A DNA stretch of 64,000 nucleotides from Streptomyces diastaticus subsp. diastaticus. Its GTDB lineage: Bacteria > Actinomycetota > Actinomycetes > Streptomycetales > Streptomycetaceae. Of this stretch, positions 25,222 through 34,618 are shown in pieces. Location: assembly GCF_011170125.1 (NCBI RefSeq), contig NZ_BLLN01000002.1:591501-655500 (forward strand), read 5' to 3'. The notes beneath the pieces were generated by a model that was given only the letters and a program-made list of their open reading frames with translations, had not been told where the DNA came from and ran no database searches. The stretch's first letter is position 1, and each line of letters starts with the position of its first letter. The translations under genes were made by a program, and so were the position numbers.

Positions 25222-26940
25222 CTACAGCGCGGCCTCCCAGACCACCGACGTTCCCGCTCCGTCCTCGCCGATGCCCGGGCCGTACCAGCTCGTGCCCCCG
25301 AGGGATTCGGCGCGCCGCTGGAGATTGCGCAGGCCGCTGCGGCGCCCTCCCTCCGCGATGCCGACTCCGTCGTCGGCCACGGTGAGGCGGACTCCCGGCG
25401 CGCCGTCGGGCAGGGTGTGGCCGGCGTCGACCACGACCTCGACGCGGCCGGCGCCGGAGTGGCGGAAGACGTTGGAGAGCGCCTCGCGGAGGGCGGCGAC
25501 GAGGTTCCTGCCGGTGGTCTCGCCCACGAGCGTGTCGAGGGGGCCGAGGATCCGGTGGGCCGGGGTGAAGCCCAACGGCACGGCGGCCAGGCTGATCTCG
25601 CGCAGGATGCGGGTACGCAGTCCGGCCGGGGCGTCGGCGGGCCCCGGCTGGAGGGCGAAGATCGCGGCACGGATCTCCTGGATGGTGACGTCGAGTTCGT
25701 GCACCGCCCTGCCGAGCCCCTCCTGGACCGTGGGGACGCCGGAGCGGCGCTGGGCCGTCTCCAGCATCATGCCGGTGGCGAAGAGACGCTGGATCACCAG
25801 GTCGTGCAGGTCGCGGGCGATCCGGTCGCGGTCCTCCAGGACGGCGAGACGCTCACGGTCCCGCTGGGCCTCGGCCATGCGCAGGGCCGGCGCCGCCTGG
25901 GTGGCGAACCGGGCGGCCAGTGCTTGTTCCGCCTCGGTGAAGTGGCGCGCGCCGACGGAGCGCGGGGTGGCCAGGGCGCCCAGCACCCGGTCGTCGCAGA
26001 CCAAGGGCAGCATCATGCTCGGACCGAACCCGGCGCCGGCCTCGGTACGGACCCGGGGGTCACTGGTGGCGTCCTCCACCAGGACCGGCCGGCCGGCGAG
26101 CAGTTCGCGGACCAGCTCGCTGTCGGCGGGGATCACCAAACCCATGGCGCCACCGGCTTCGCCGGCACGCGAGGAAGCGGCGACGGTCTCCATGCTGCCT
26201 TCCTCGGTGGCCAGCAGGACGATGCCTGCCTGGGCGTCGGCGAGGTGGCGCGCCTGCTCGGCCACGACGGCCAGGACCTCGTCGGCGTCACCGCCGGAGA
26301 GCAGGGCGGTGATGACGGCGACGGATCCGTTGATCCATCGTTCGCGCTGCCTGGCGGCCACGTGCAGCCGGGCGTTGCCGACGGCGATACCGGCCTCGGT
26401 CGCCAACACCCGCAGGACCTGGAGGTCCTCCTCGGTGAACTCGGCGCCGTCCTGCTTCTCCGCCAGGCAGAGGTTGCCGAAGATCCCGTCGGCGACGCGG
26501 ACGGGCACGCCGATAAAGGTGTTCCCCGGGTGGTGAGGCGGGAACCCGCAGGACCGCGGGTCGGTGGTGAGGACGGCGAGGCGTACCGGGCCCGAATCGT
26601 GGACCGGCGCTCCGAGCAGTCCCCGCTGACCGCCGGGGAGGTGGCCGAGGACACGGGCCGTGGCGTCGACCACGTCGTGGCGGACGAAGTCCGACAGCTC
26701 CCTGCCGTCCCCGGCGAGGACACCGATCGCCGCGTACCGCGCGCCGCACAGTTCCGCGGCGGTCTCACCGAGCCTGTCCAGCGTGTGGTGCGGCTCGGTT
26801 CCCGTCCCGGCCGAACGCATCGCTTCGAGTAACCGGGGGATGCGGACGGCTGGCTCGGCGGTCATCCCGTGCGGCCCAGGAGGGGCCGCGGGGGCGTCGC
26901 CAGAGAGCGAGCCGGTGCCGTTCCCGGCGGTGGGCGGCAT
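25222..26940 (-). CDS. DosS/DevS-like two-GAF sensor histidine kinase
   Basis: About 572 residues: GAF-A (about 45-195), GAF-B (about 215-365), HisKA_3 with phospho-His in ARDLHDLVIQRLFATGM, and a HATPase domain (ALREALSNVFRHS, VADDGVGI, GLRNLQRRAESLGG). GAF-A contains CGFPPHHPGNTFIGVPVR, which aligns with the DosS/DevS segment holding the heme-proximal His, so oxygen/NO/redox sensing is likely but inferred. It follows cydDC by 80 nt, so it is probably part of the cyd operon. No response regulator is adjacent. An ATG at 26865 is an alternative start (547 residues); neither start has a strong ribosome site. Confidence 0.88.
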   Translation of the reverse strand: MPPTAGNGTGSLSGDAPAAPPGPHGMTAEPAVRIPRLLEAMRSAGTGTEPHHTLDRLGETAAELCGARYAAIGVLAGDGRELSDFVRHDVVDATARVLGHLPGGQRGLLGAPVHDSGPVRLAVLTTDPRSCGFPPHHPGNTFIGVPVRVADGIFGNLCLAEKQDGAEFTEEDLQVLRVLATEAGIAVGNARLHVAARQRERWINGSVAVITALLSGGDADEVLAVVAEQARHLADAQAGIVLLATEEGSMETVAASSRAGEAGGAMGLVIPADSELVRELLAGRPVLVEDATSDPRVRTEAGAGFGPSMMLPLVCDDRVLGALATPRSVGARHFTEAEQALAARFATQAAPALRMAEAQRDRERLAVLEDRDRIARDLHDLVIQRLFATGMMLETAQRRSGVPTVQEGLGRAVHELDVTIQEIRAAIFALQPGPADAPAGLRTRILREISLAAVPLGFTPAHRILGPLDTLVGETTGRNLVAALREALSNVFRHSGAGRVEVVVDAGHTLPDGAPGVRLTVADDGVGIAEGGRRSGLRNLQRRAESLGGTSWYGPGIGEDGAGTSVVWEAAL

Positions 26941-27020
26941 GGACGGCGCGTCATGCGCGCGGTGGGTGACGGCTGGATGGCAACCTGCCGTGCTGGGCTC
27001 CGCCGGCCCGAATACGCGAC

Positions 27021-30000
27021 TCACGCCGCCACCTCCGACCGTCCCAGCAGCAGAGCGTCCGTGGATCGCTCCCGCTCCCGTAGCCGGCGGAACGGCCCGT
27101 CCTCCGTGCTCAGCTCCTCGTACGTGCCGCGCTGCACGATCCGGCCCGCCTCCAGCACGAGGATCTCGTCGACCGCTTCCAGCCCGGTGAGCCGGTGGGT
27201 GATGAGGAGGGTGGTACGCCCCCGGGTCGCGGCCAGCAGGTCGGCGGTGAGGCGGTCGCCGGTCTCCAGATCGAGGTGTTCGGTCGGCTCGTCGAGCACC
27301 AGGAGCGGGAAGTCGGCCAGCAGCGCCCGGGCCAGCGCAAGCCGCTGCCGCTGCCCGCCGGAGAGCCGCGCGCCGTGCTCCCCGACCGGGGTGTCCAGCC
27401 CGTCGGGCAGCGTTTCGGCCCACTCCAGCAGCCGGGCCTGCGCCAGCGCCTCGCGGAGCCGCTCCTCGGACGCGGAGCGGTCGGCGAGGAGGAGGTTCTC
27501 CCGCAGGGTGCTGTCGAAGACGTGGGCGTCCTGCGCGCAGAGCCCGACCAGGCGTCGTACGTCGTCCCCGGCCAGCTCCGTCGCTGACGTACCGGCGAGC
27601 GTGTGACTCCCGGCGCGGGCGTCGAGGAAGCGCAGGAGGAGGTGGGCCAGCGTGGTCTTGCCGGAACCGGACGGTCCCACCACGGCGATCCGGCGCCCCT
27701 CGGACACGGTCAGGTCGATCCCGCTCAGCGCATCGCGCGCCTGTCCGGGATACCGGGCGTCCACGCCACGTAGCTCCACCGGGAACGGACTTGCCGGCGC
27801 CGTCCCGGCGGTCTCGGGTTCGTCGACCGGTATGGGGGCGTCCAGCACCTCGTGGACCCGTTCGGCGCTACGGCGCACCCGTTGCCGGAACTGGACGGCG
27901 AGCGGAAGCCCGGTCACCGCCTCGAAGGCGGCGAGCGGCGTCAGCACCACCACGGCCAGCGCCACCCCGTCCAGGGCACCCGCACTCACCCCCCGGACAC
28001 CGACGTACGCCGCGGCCACCGTGGTCAGCCCCGTGACCATCGCCGTCAGACCGGAGCCGAGGGCGTTGGCCGTGGCCCCCCGCGCCCGGATGCGGGTCAG
28101 CTCGCGGTCGGCGTCGCCGGCCCGTGCCGTGCGGTGGGCCAGTGCACCCGCCACCGTCAGCTCACCCGTGCCGGTGAGGACCTCCGTGACCCGGGTGGCC
28201 AGCGCTCCCCTCGCCGGCGCCAGCCGCAGTTCGGCACGCCGGGCGAAGGCACCGCTGACCAACGGCACCCCCACGCCTGCCGCCAGCAGGCCGACGGCGA
28301 GGACAGCCCCGGCGGGCGGCAGCAGCCACGTCACGAAGAGGACGGAGACGACGGAGACGAGCGCGGCCCAGCCGGCCGGCAGGAGCCACCGGAGCCAGTA
28401 GTCCTGGAGCGCGTCCACGTCCGCGACCAGGCGCGAGAGCAGATCGCCCCGCCGTGTGCCCCGCAGACCGGCGGGGGCGAGCCGCTCAAGCCGCCGGAAC
28501 ACCGCGACCCGGGTGTCGGCCAGCATCCGCAGGACCACGTCGTGGGAGACGAGACGTTCCGCGTACCGGAAGACCGCCCGCCCGATACCGAAGGCCCGCG
28601 TCGCCGTCACAGCCATCATCAGGTAGAGCACCGGGGGCTGTTGGGAGGCCCGGGAGATCAGATAACCCGAGGTGGCCATGAGGCCCACCGCGCTGCCGAG
28701 CGCCAGGCTGCCCAGCAGGAGGGAGAGCAGCAGGTGACCGCGCCGGGTGCGTCCTGCGGCCCGCACTCGGGCCAGGGCGGAGCCGCCTCGGAGCGGCCCG
28801 GAGGCCGGAGCGGGGCCCTCCTCCGGTGTTTCACGTGAAACAGCGCGCACAGGCTCCGGGGGCGGTGTCGCGGATGTTTCACGTGAAACATCCGCGAAGA
28901 ACCACTCCCACTCCTCAGGCGAGGTTTCACGTGGAACATCCGCACGCGCGCCGCCGGGCAACGGGCCGTCCGCGCCGGATCGGGCCCGGGGCCCGTCCGC
29001 CACCGTCATGGAGCCGGCCGCCGACACGAGGGAACCACCTGCTGAGGAGTTTTCGCGCTGCGTCGGGACGCTACGCTCACGCTTCCCCGCCGAGACCTTC
29101 GTCACCTCGTCCATCCGCACCACCCGGTCGGCGACAGCGAGGAGGGCGGGCCGGTGCACCACCAGCAGCACCGTCCGGCCCACGGCGAGCCGCCGGACCG
29201 CCTCGACGACGGCTTCCTCGCTCGCGCCGTCCAGCGCGGCGGTCGGCTCGTCCAGCAACAGGATCGGCCGGTCCGCGAGGAACGCCCGGGCCAGTGCGAT
29301 GCGTTGGCGCTGGCCGGCGGAGAGTCCCGCGCCCTCCTCACCCAGCTCCGTCTCCATGCCCAGGGGAAGGCCCGCCACGAAGTGCTCCGCCCCCGCCTGC
29401 TCGAGCGCCCGGGCGACGTCCGCGTCACAGGCCTCGGGGCGGGCCAGCCGGACGTTCTCCGCGATGGTGCCCGCGAAGAGCTGAGGGCGTTGTGGGACCC
29501 AGGCGATGCGCTGGTGCCACTGCTCCCGGTCGACCTCGGCCAGATCGGTCCCGCCGACGGTGATCCGCCCGCCGACCGGGGCGACGAAGCCCAGGACTGC
29601 CTGGAGCAGCGTCGACTTGCCGCACCCGCTGGGCCCGACGAGGGCCACGGTCTCCCCGGGAGCCACCGAGAAGTCGGCCTCACGGACGGCGGGCGTGCCG
29701 CGCCCGGGGTAGCGGACGGTCACCCGCTCGAAGGCGAGGGCGCCCGTGGGCGCGGCCAGCTCGCCGGTGTGCGGCAGGGGGGTCTCCAGTACGGCGAACA
29801 CCTCTTCCGCGGCGGCCAGGCCTTCCGCCGCCGCGTGGTACTGCGCGCCGACCTGGCGTAGCGGCAGGTACGCCTCGGGGGCCAGAAGCAGGATGACCAG
29901 CCCGGTGTACAGATCCATGTCGCCGTGGACGAGCCGCATGCCGATGGTGACGGCCACCAGTGCCACCGAGAGCGTGGCCAGCAGTTCCAGCGCGAAGGAG

Positions 30001-30731
30001 GAGAGGAAGGCGATGCGCAGGGTGCGCAGGGTCGCCCGCCGATAGTCGTGGGTGATGCGGCGGATCGACTCGGCCTGCGCCTTGGCGCGTCCGAAGATCT
30101 TGAGGGTGGGCAGCCCGGCGACCACGTCCAGGAAGTGACCGGAGAGCCGCGACAGCAGGCCCCACTGCCGGTCCATCCGGGACTGGGTCGCCCAGCCGAT
30201 GAGCGCCATGAAGACCGGTATCAGCGGCAGGGTGACGACGATGATGGCGGCGGAGACCCAGTCCTCGGTGACGACCCGGGCGAGCACCGCGACCGGCACG
30301 ACGACGGCCAGCCCCAACTGCGGCAGGTATCGGGCGAAGTAGTCGTCGAGCGCGTCCACGCCGCGGGTGGCCAGGGCGACGAGAGACCCGGTCCGCTGGC
30401 CCGAGAGCCAACCAGGACCGAGCCGCCCGGCCCGTTCCACCAGCCGCATCCGCAGTTCGGAGGTGACGGCGGCGCTGGCACGGTGGGCGGCGAGTTCGGT
30501 CAGCCAGGAGATGAGGGCGCGCCCCAGGGCCACGGCCACCAGCACGAGGAGCGGGGTGGTCAGGTCGCCGGTGTCGTAGCGCTGCTCGAAGGAGGAGACG
30601 ATCAGTTCGGCGAGGAGCATGGCCTGGGCGATGACCAGCCCGGCGCCGACCGCACCGAGCACCACCACGGCGACCAGGAAGAACCTGGTGGCGCGGGCGT
30701 ACCTGAGCAGTCGCGGGTCGACAGGTTTCAC
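27021..30731 (-). CDS. cydDC: Fused CydD-CydC thiol-reductant ABC exporter
   Basis: About 1236 residues joining two ABC half-transporters that export cysteine/glutathione-like thiols and are needed to assemble cytochrome bd. The CydD half (about 1-560) has six helices and Walker A VGPSGCGKST, signature LSAGQRQR and ILLLDEPTAALD. The CydC half (about 665-1236) has VGPSGSGKTT, LSGGQRQR and LVLDEPTEHLD. The linker (about 565-665) is low complexity and contains three in-frame parS-type sites read as V-(S/P)-R-E-T. GGAGG lies nine bases before the GTG at 30731, which itself lies in a parS site; a GTG at 30740 is too close to the GGAGG. It is third in the cydABDC operon. Confidence 0.95.
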   Translation of the reverse strand: MKPVDPRLLRYARATRFFLVAVVVLGAVGAGLVIAQAMLLAELIVSSFEQRYDTGDLTTPLLVLVAVALGRALISWLTELAAHRASAAVTSELRMRLVERAGRLGPGWLSGQRTGSLVALATRGVDALDDYFARYLPQLGLAVVVPVAVLARVVTEDWVSAAIIVVTLPLIPVFMALIGWATQSRMDRQWGLLSRLSGHFLDVVAGLPTLKIFGRAKAQAESIRRITHDYRRATLRTLRIAFLSSFALELLATLSVALVAVTIGMRLVHGDMDLYTGLVILLLAPEAYLPLRQVGAQYHAAAEGLAAAEEVFAVLETPLPHTGELAAPTGALAFERVTVRYPGRGTPAVREADFSVAPGETVALVGPSGCGKSTLLQAVLGFVAPVGGRITVGGTDLAEVDREQWHQRIAWVPQRPQLFAGTIAENVRLARPEACDADVARALEQAGAEHFVAGLPLGMETELGEEGAGLSAGQRQRIALARAFLADRPILLLDEPTAALDGASEEAVVEAVRRLAVGRTVLLVVHRPALLAVADRVVRMDEVTKVSAGKRERSVPTQRENSSAGGSLVSAAGSMTVADGPRARSGADGPLPGGARADVPRETSPEEWEWFFADVSRETSATPPPEPVRAVSRETPEEGPAPASGPLRGGSALARVRAAGRTRRGHLLLSLLLGSLALGSAVGLMATSGYLISRASQQPPVLYLMMAVTATRAFGIGRAVFRYAERLVSHDVVLRMLADTRVAVFRRLERLAPAGLRGTRRGDLLSRLVADVDALQDYWLRWLLPAGWAALVSVVSVLFVTWLLPPAGAVLAVGLLAAGVGVPLVSGAFARRAELRLAPARGALATRVTEVLTGTGELTVAGALAHRTARAGDADRELTRIRARGATANALGSGLTAMVTGLTTVAAAYVGVRGVSAGALDGVALAVVVLTPLAAFEAVTGLPLAVQFRQRVRRSAERVHEVLDAPIPVDEPETAGTAPASPFPVELRGVDARYPGQARDALSGIDLTVSEGRRIAVVGPSGSGKTTLAHLLLRFLDARAGSHTLAGTSATELAGDDVRRLVGLCAQDAHVFDSTLRENLLLADRSASEERLREALAQARLLEWAETLPDGLDTPVGEHGARLSGGQRQRLALARALLADFPLLVLDEPTEHLDLETGDRLTADLLAATRGRTTLLITHRLTGLEAVDEILVLEAGRIVQRGTYEELSTEDGPFRRLRERERSTDALLLGRSEVAA
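28828..28841. other. parS: parS inside cydDC linker, perfect
   Basis: GTTTCACGTGAAAC, encoded in frame (minus strand) as Val-Ser-Arg-Glu-Thr; first of three at 48-bp steps. Confidence 0.92.
28876..28889. other. parS: parS inside cydDC linker, perfect
   Basis: Perfect copy exactly 48 bp from the previous one, same reading frame (DVSRETS). Confidence 0.92.
28924..28937. other. parS-like site inside cydDC linker, one mismatch
   Basis: GTTTCACGTGGAAC, one base from consensus, 48 bp beyond the middle copy and in the same frame (DVPRETS). Confidence 0.75.
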
Positions 30732-30738
30732 GTGAAAC
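30725..30738. other. parS: parS overlapping the cydDC start codon, perfect
   Basis: GTTTCACGTGAAAC covers the proposed GTG start of cydDC (30731) and lies right after its ribosome site. Confidence 0.92.
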
Positions 30739-30819
30739 ACCCTCCGGGGGCGGCCGGACGGCAGGCGCGCCGTCCGGTGCGGGAGCCGGAGCCGCAAGCC
30801 GCGGCCCCCGCATGAGCGG

Positions 30820-31821
30820 TCAGTGGGCCTCGGCGAGGTGATGCGTGCCGATGCGCTTACGGAAGACCCAGTACGTCCACCCCTGGTAGAGGAGGACCAC
30901 CGGCGTCGCGATCCCCGCACACCAGGTCATGATCTTCAGCGTGTACGGACTGGAGGCGGAGTTGGCAGCGGTGAGGCTCCACTCCGGATCCAGGGTGGAC
31001 GGCATCACGTCGGGGAAGAGCGAGACGAAGAGCATCGCCACGCTGGCCACGATGGTCAGCCCCGAGAGGGCGAAAGCCCACCCCTCCCTGCCCTTGGCGA
31101 CCGCACCGAGGGCGGCGAGCAGTGCGAGCACCGCGACCCCCAGCAGGACGGCCCCGGCGGTCTTGCCGTGGTCGGCCTGGGTCCACAAGAGGAAGCCCAG
31201 GGCCGCCACCGCGGTGACCGCCCCGAGCCGCAGCGCCAGCCCGCGCGCCCGCTCCCGTATCTCCCCGACCGTTTTGAGTCCGGCGAAGACCGTGCCGTGG
31301 AAGGTGAAGAGGGTGAGCGTGACGACTCCGCCGAGCAGCGCGTACGGATTGAGCAGGTCGAGGACACCGCCGACGTACTCCTTGTCGGCGTCGATCGCCA
31401 CGCCGCCCACGATGTTGCCGAAGGCGACGCCCCAGAGGAAGGCGGGGAGCAGGGAACACCAGAAGATGGCGTGCTCCCAGTTGGTCTGCCACCGCTCCCC
31501 GCTCCGCTTGACGCGGTACTCGAAGGCCACGCCCCGGATGATGAGACAGATGAGGATGAGCAGCAGCGGCAGGTAGAAGCCGGAGAAGAGCGTGGCGTAC
31601 CACTCGGGGAAGGCGGCGAAGGTCGCGCCGCCGGCGCTGAGCAGCCACACCTCGTTGCCGTCCCAGACGGGCCCGATGGTGTTGATGAGGACGCGCTTCT
31701 CCCGCCGGTCGCGGGCCAGCAGCTTGGTGAGGACGCCGACCCCGAAGTCGAAGCCTTCCAGGAAGAAGTAGCCGGTCCACAGGACAGCGATCAGGACGAA
31801 CCAGACGTCGTGGAGTTCCAT
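30820..31821 (-). CDS. cydB: Cytochrome bd ubiquinol/menaquinol oxidase subunit II
   Basis: A 333-residue membrane protein with about eight to nine helices. The start (MELHDVWFVLIAVLWTGYFFLEGFDFGVG) is the conserved CydB N-terminus, and NTIGPVWDGNEVWLL is a family signature. With CydA it forms the high-affinity bd oxidase used at low oxygen. It begins 14 nt after cydA. Confidence 0.97.
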   Translation of the reverse strand: MELHDVWFVLIAVLWTGYFFLEGFDFGVGVLTKLLARDRREKRVLINTIGPVWDGNEVWLLSAGGATFAAFPEWYATLFSGFYLPLLLILICLIIRGVAFEYRVKRSGERWQTNWEHAIFWCSLLPAFLWGVAFGNIVGGVAIDADKEYVGGVLDLLNPYALLGGVVTLTLFTFHGTVFAGLKTVGEIRERARGLALRLGAVTAVAALGFLLWTQADHGKTAGAVLLGVAVLALLAALGAVAKGREGWAFALSGLTIVASVAMLFVSLFPDVMPSTLDPEWSLTAANSASSPYTLKIMTWCAGIATPVVLLYQGWTYWVFRKRIGTHHLAEAH

Positions 31822-31835
31822 ACCTCAGCGCTCCC

Positions 31836-33344
31836 TCAGTACGAGAAGGCCATGGGGCGGTCGGCGTCGGCCGAGTCGCCGCCGATCTTCTTGGGCGGAT
31901 TGAGGTCGGCCTCCGTCAGCTCGGGCGGTCCGGCCTTGACGTACTTCACGAGCAGCCTGACCTCGATGACGGCGAGCACGGCGTAGAGCAGGGTGAAGAC
32001 GATCATCGAGGTGAGTACCTCGCCCTGGGAGACGCCGGGGGAGACGGAGGCCGAGGTGCGCAGGACCCCGTAGACCGCCCAGGGCTGGCGGCCCATCTCG
32101 GTGAAGATCCATCCCCAGGAGCTGGCTATCAGCGGGAAAGCCAGCGTCCAGAGGGTGAGGCGCCAGTAGAGGCGGCTGAAGCGAGGGCTCAGCACCTTGT
32201 TGCGGAAGAGCACGAGGTTCGGCACCTCGTCCTCGCCGGTGCGCAGGCGGTGGGGGAGGAGGAACTTCCTCCGGGTGAGCCAGAGGCCGAGCAGTCCGAT
32301 GCCGAAGGAGGCCATGCCGAAGCCGATCATCCAGCGGAAGCCCCAGTAGGCGACCGGGATGTTGGGCCGGTAGTCCCCTGGCCCGTACTTCTCCTGGTAC
32401 TCGGCGTTCATGTCGTTGATGCCGGGCACGGGATCGGAGAAGTTGCTGTGGGCGAGGAAGGAGAGGAGGCCCGGCACCTCGACGGCGACCACGTTGTGGC
32501 CCTTGTCGACGTCACCGACGGCGAAGAGGGAGAACGGCGCGGGCCCCTCGCCCTCCCAGAGCGCTTCGGCCGCCGCCATCTTCATCGGCTGCTGCTCGTA
32601 CATGATCTTGCCGAGGGTGTCGCCGCTGACCGCCGTGAGCAGGCCGCCGACGGCGACGGTGACCAGGCCCAGACGAAGGGAGAGCCGCATCGAGTCGATG
32701 TGCTTCTTCCGCATCAGGTGGTAGGCCGCGATGCCCGCCATGAACGCGCCGCCGGTGAGGACGGCCGCCGCGATGGTGTGGAAGAACTGCGCGAGCGCCG
32801 TGTTCTGGGTCAGCACGAGCCAGAAGTCGGTCAGCTCGGCACGTCCGGTCGCCTCGTCGATGCGGTAGCCGACCGGGTGCTGCATCCAGGAGTTGGCGGC
32901 CAGGATGAAGTACGCGGAGAGGATGGTGCCGAGGGAGACCATCCAGATGCAGGCGAGGTGGATCTTGGGTGGCAGCTTGTCCCAGCCGAAGATCCACAAC
33001 CCGATGAAGGTCGACTCGAAGAAGAAGGCGATCAGCGCCTCGAAGGCCAGCGGGGCGCCGAAGACGTCCCCGACGAAGCGCGAGTAGTCGGACCAGTTCA
33101 TACCGAACTGGAACTCCTGGACGATGCCGGTGACGACTCCCAGGGCGATGTTGATCAGGAAAAGCTTGCCCCAGAACTTGGTTGCCTTGAGGTACTTCTC
33201 CTTGCCTGTCCGCACCCATGCGGTCTGAAGCCCGGCGGTGAGTCCGGCCAGCGAGATCGTCAGGGGGACGAAAAGGAAGTGGTAGACGGTTGTGATGCCG
33301 AACTGCCATCGCGACAGGGTTTCCGGCGCCAGTGCAAGATCCAC
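31836..33344 (-). CDS. cydA: Cytochrome bd oxidase subunit I
   Basis: 502 residues, nine or so helices. The N-terminal ETLSRWQFGITTVYHFLFVPLTI holds heme ligand His near 19; KxxG-type and GRQPW motifs (TEMGRQPWAVYG) near the Q-loop and heme d region are present. The Q-loop is short, as in actinobacteria. The GTG at 33344 (VDLALAPE) follows AGGAGG; a longer upstream reading would run through the Rex operator. It is the first gene of the cyd operon. Confidence 0.97.
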   Translation of the reverse strand: MDLALAPETLSRWQFGITTVYHFLFVPLTISLAGLTAGLQTAWVRTGKEKYLKATKFWGKLFLINIALGVVTGIVQEFQFGMNWSDYSRFVGDVFGAPLAFEALIAFFFESTFIGLWIFGWDKLPPKIHLACIWMVSLGTILSAYFILAANSWMQHPVGYRIDEATGRAELTDFWLVLTQNTALAQFFHTIAAAVLTGGAFMAGIAAYHLMRKKHIDSMRLSLRLGLVTVAVGGLLTAVSGDTLGKIMYEQQPMKMAAAEALWEGEGPAPFSLFAVGDVDKGHNVVAVEVPGLLSFLAHSNFSDPVPGINDMNAEYQEKYGPGDYRPNIPVAYWGFRWMIGFGMASFGIGLLGLWLTRRKFLLPHRLRTGEDEVPNLVLFRNKVLSPRFSRLYWRLTLWTLAFPLIASSWGWIFTEMGRQPWAVYGVLRTSASVSPGVSQGEVLTSMIVFTLLYAVLAVIEVRLLVKYVKAGPPELTEADLNPPKKIGGDSADADRPMAFSY

Positions 33345-33425
33345 GTCTCCTCCTTGGATCACCCGCGAACGGTGCCCACTTCGCCCTCGTTGATCCTCCG
33401 CAAAGCGGGGGATACAGGATGCGCT

Positions 33426-33441
33426 TGTGAACGCGTTCACA
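33426..33441. promoter_or_regulatory. Rex operator upstream of cydA
   Basis: Perfect 16-bp palindrome TGTGAACGCGTTCACA, the known ROP site of the NADH/NAD+-sensing repressor Rex, 82 bp upstream of the cydA start. Rex leaves this site when NADH rises under low oxygen, inducing cydABDC. Confidence 0.93.
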
Positions 33442-33478
33442 TTCACAAGCAATTATGTCCTACCACCTGACAAGAGCA

Positions 33479-33513
33479 GAAGGCGGGGCCCCCTTCCCGG
33501 GGACCCCGCCTTC
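33479..33513 (-). terminator. Terminator after the aminotransferase gene
   Basis: Ten-bp arms GAAGGCGGGG (33479-33488) and CCCCGCCTTC (33504-33513) with a 15-nt loop, 23 nt beyond the stop of the minus-strand aminotransferase gene. Confidence 0.75.
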
Positions 33514-33535
33514 GCCTCGCGCCTGCCGGCGGCCG

Positions 33536-34618
33536 TCAGCCGCTCTTGCGGAACGCCTCCGTCACCTTCAGGAAGAGATCGTTCGCCTCCGGCTCACCGA
33601 CGGTGACCCGCACACCCTCGCCGGCGAACGGCCGGACCACGACCCCGGCCCGCTCGCAGGCCTGGGCGAACTCGACCGTCCGCTCCCCCAGCCGCATCCA
33701 GACGAAGTTGGCCTGCGTCTCGGGCACCGTCCACCCCTGCTCCTGGAGCGCGGAGACCACGCGGGCCCGCTCCCCGACCAGGGCGCCGACCCGGCCGAGC
33801 AGCTCGTCCTCCGCGCGCAGCGAGGCCACGGCCGCGTCCTGGGCGAGCTGGCTCACACCGAAGGGGACCGCCGTCTTCCGCAGCGCCGCCGCCACCGGCT
33901 CATGGGCGACGGCGAAGCCGACCCGCAGCCCGGCCAGGCCGTACGCCTTCGAGAACGTCCGCAGCACCGCGACGTTCGGCCGGTCCCGGTAGATCTCGAT
34001 GCCGTCCGGCACCTCGGCGTCCCGGATGAACTCGCGGTACGCCTCGTCCAGCACGACCAGCACGTCACCGGGGACCTGGTCGAGGAAGCGCTCCAGCTCG
34101 GCACGGCGGACGACGGTGCCCGTGGGGTTGTTGGGGTTGCAGACGAAGATGAGGCGGGTGCGGTCGGTGATCGCCGCAGCCATCGCGTCCAGATCGTGCA
34201 CCTCTCCGGAGGTCAGCGGCACCTGGACCGACTTCGCCCCACTGATCTGCGTGATGATCGGGTACGCCTCGAACGACCGCCAGGCATAGATCACTTCGTC
34301 ACCCGGGCCCGAGGTCGCCTGGAGCAACTGCTGCGCCACCCCGACCGACCCGGTCCCCGTCGCCACGTGCTCCTGCGGCACCCCGAACCGCTCGGCCAGC
34401 TCGGCCGTCAGCGTGGTGCAGGCCATGTCCGGGTACCGGTTGAGCTGAGCGGCGGCGGCCAGCGTGCTCTCCAGGACTCCGGGGAGCGGCGGGTACGGGT
34501 TCTCGTTGGAGGACAGCTTGTAGGCCGCCGGGCCCTCGGAGGCGGAGGCGGGCTTCCCGGGCTTGTAGGTCGGAATGCCCGCAATCTCCGCACGCAACGT
34601 GGGGGTCGACTCGCTCAC
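33536..34618 (-). CDS. hisC: HisC-type PLP aminotransferase
   Basis: A 360-residue class I/II aminotransferase. SSNENPYPP at the N-terminus, VCNPNNPTG, and the PLP Lys in [16 protein letters not shown] mark the histidinol-phosphate/aromatic-amino-acid aminotransferase group. Because Streptomyces carry a hisC in the his operon, this copy may instead be an aromatic (Pat-like) aminotransferase. AGGAGG six bases upstream supports the GTG at 34618 (VSESTPTL); an ATG at 34639 precedes that site. Confidence 0.88.
   Translation of the reverse strand: MSESTPTLRAEIAGIPTYKPGKPASASEGPAAYKLSSNENPYPPLPGVLESTLAAAAQLNRYPDMACTTLTAELAERFGVPQEHVATGTGSVGVAQQLLQATSGPGDEVIYAWRSFEAYPIITQISGAKSVQVPLTSGEVHDLDAMAAAITDRTRLIFVCNPNNPTGTVVRRAELERFLDQVPGDVLVVLDEAYREFIRDAEVPDGIEIYRDRPNVAVLRTFSKAYGLAGLRVGFAVAHEPVAAALRKTAVPFGVSQLAQDAAVASLRAEDELLGRVGALVGERARVVSALQEQGWTVPETQANFVWMRLGERTVEFAQACERAGVVVRPFAGEGVRVTVGEPEANDLFLKVTEAFRKSG

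Noticed and set aside
30732..30920. Upstream extension of cydDC
   Set aside because: It runs through the ribosome site and overlaps the end of cydB; the sequence is Arg/Ser-rich with no membrane character.
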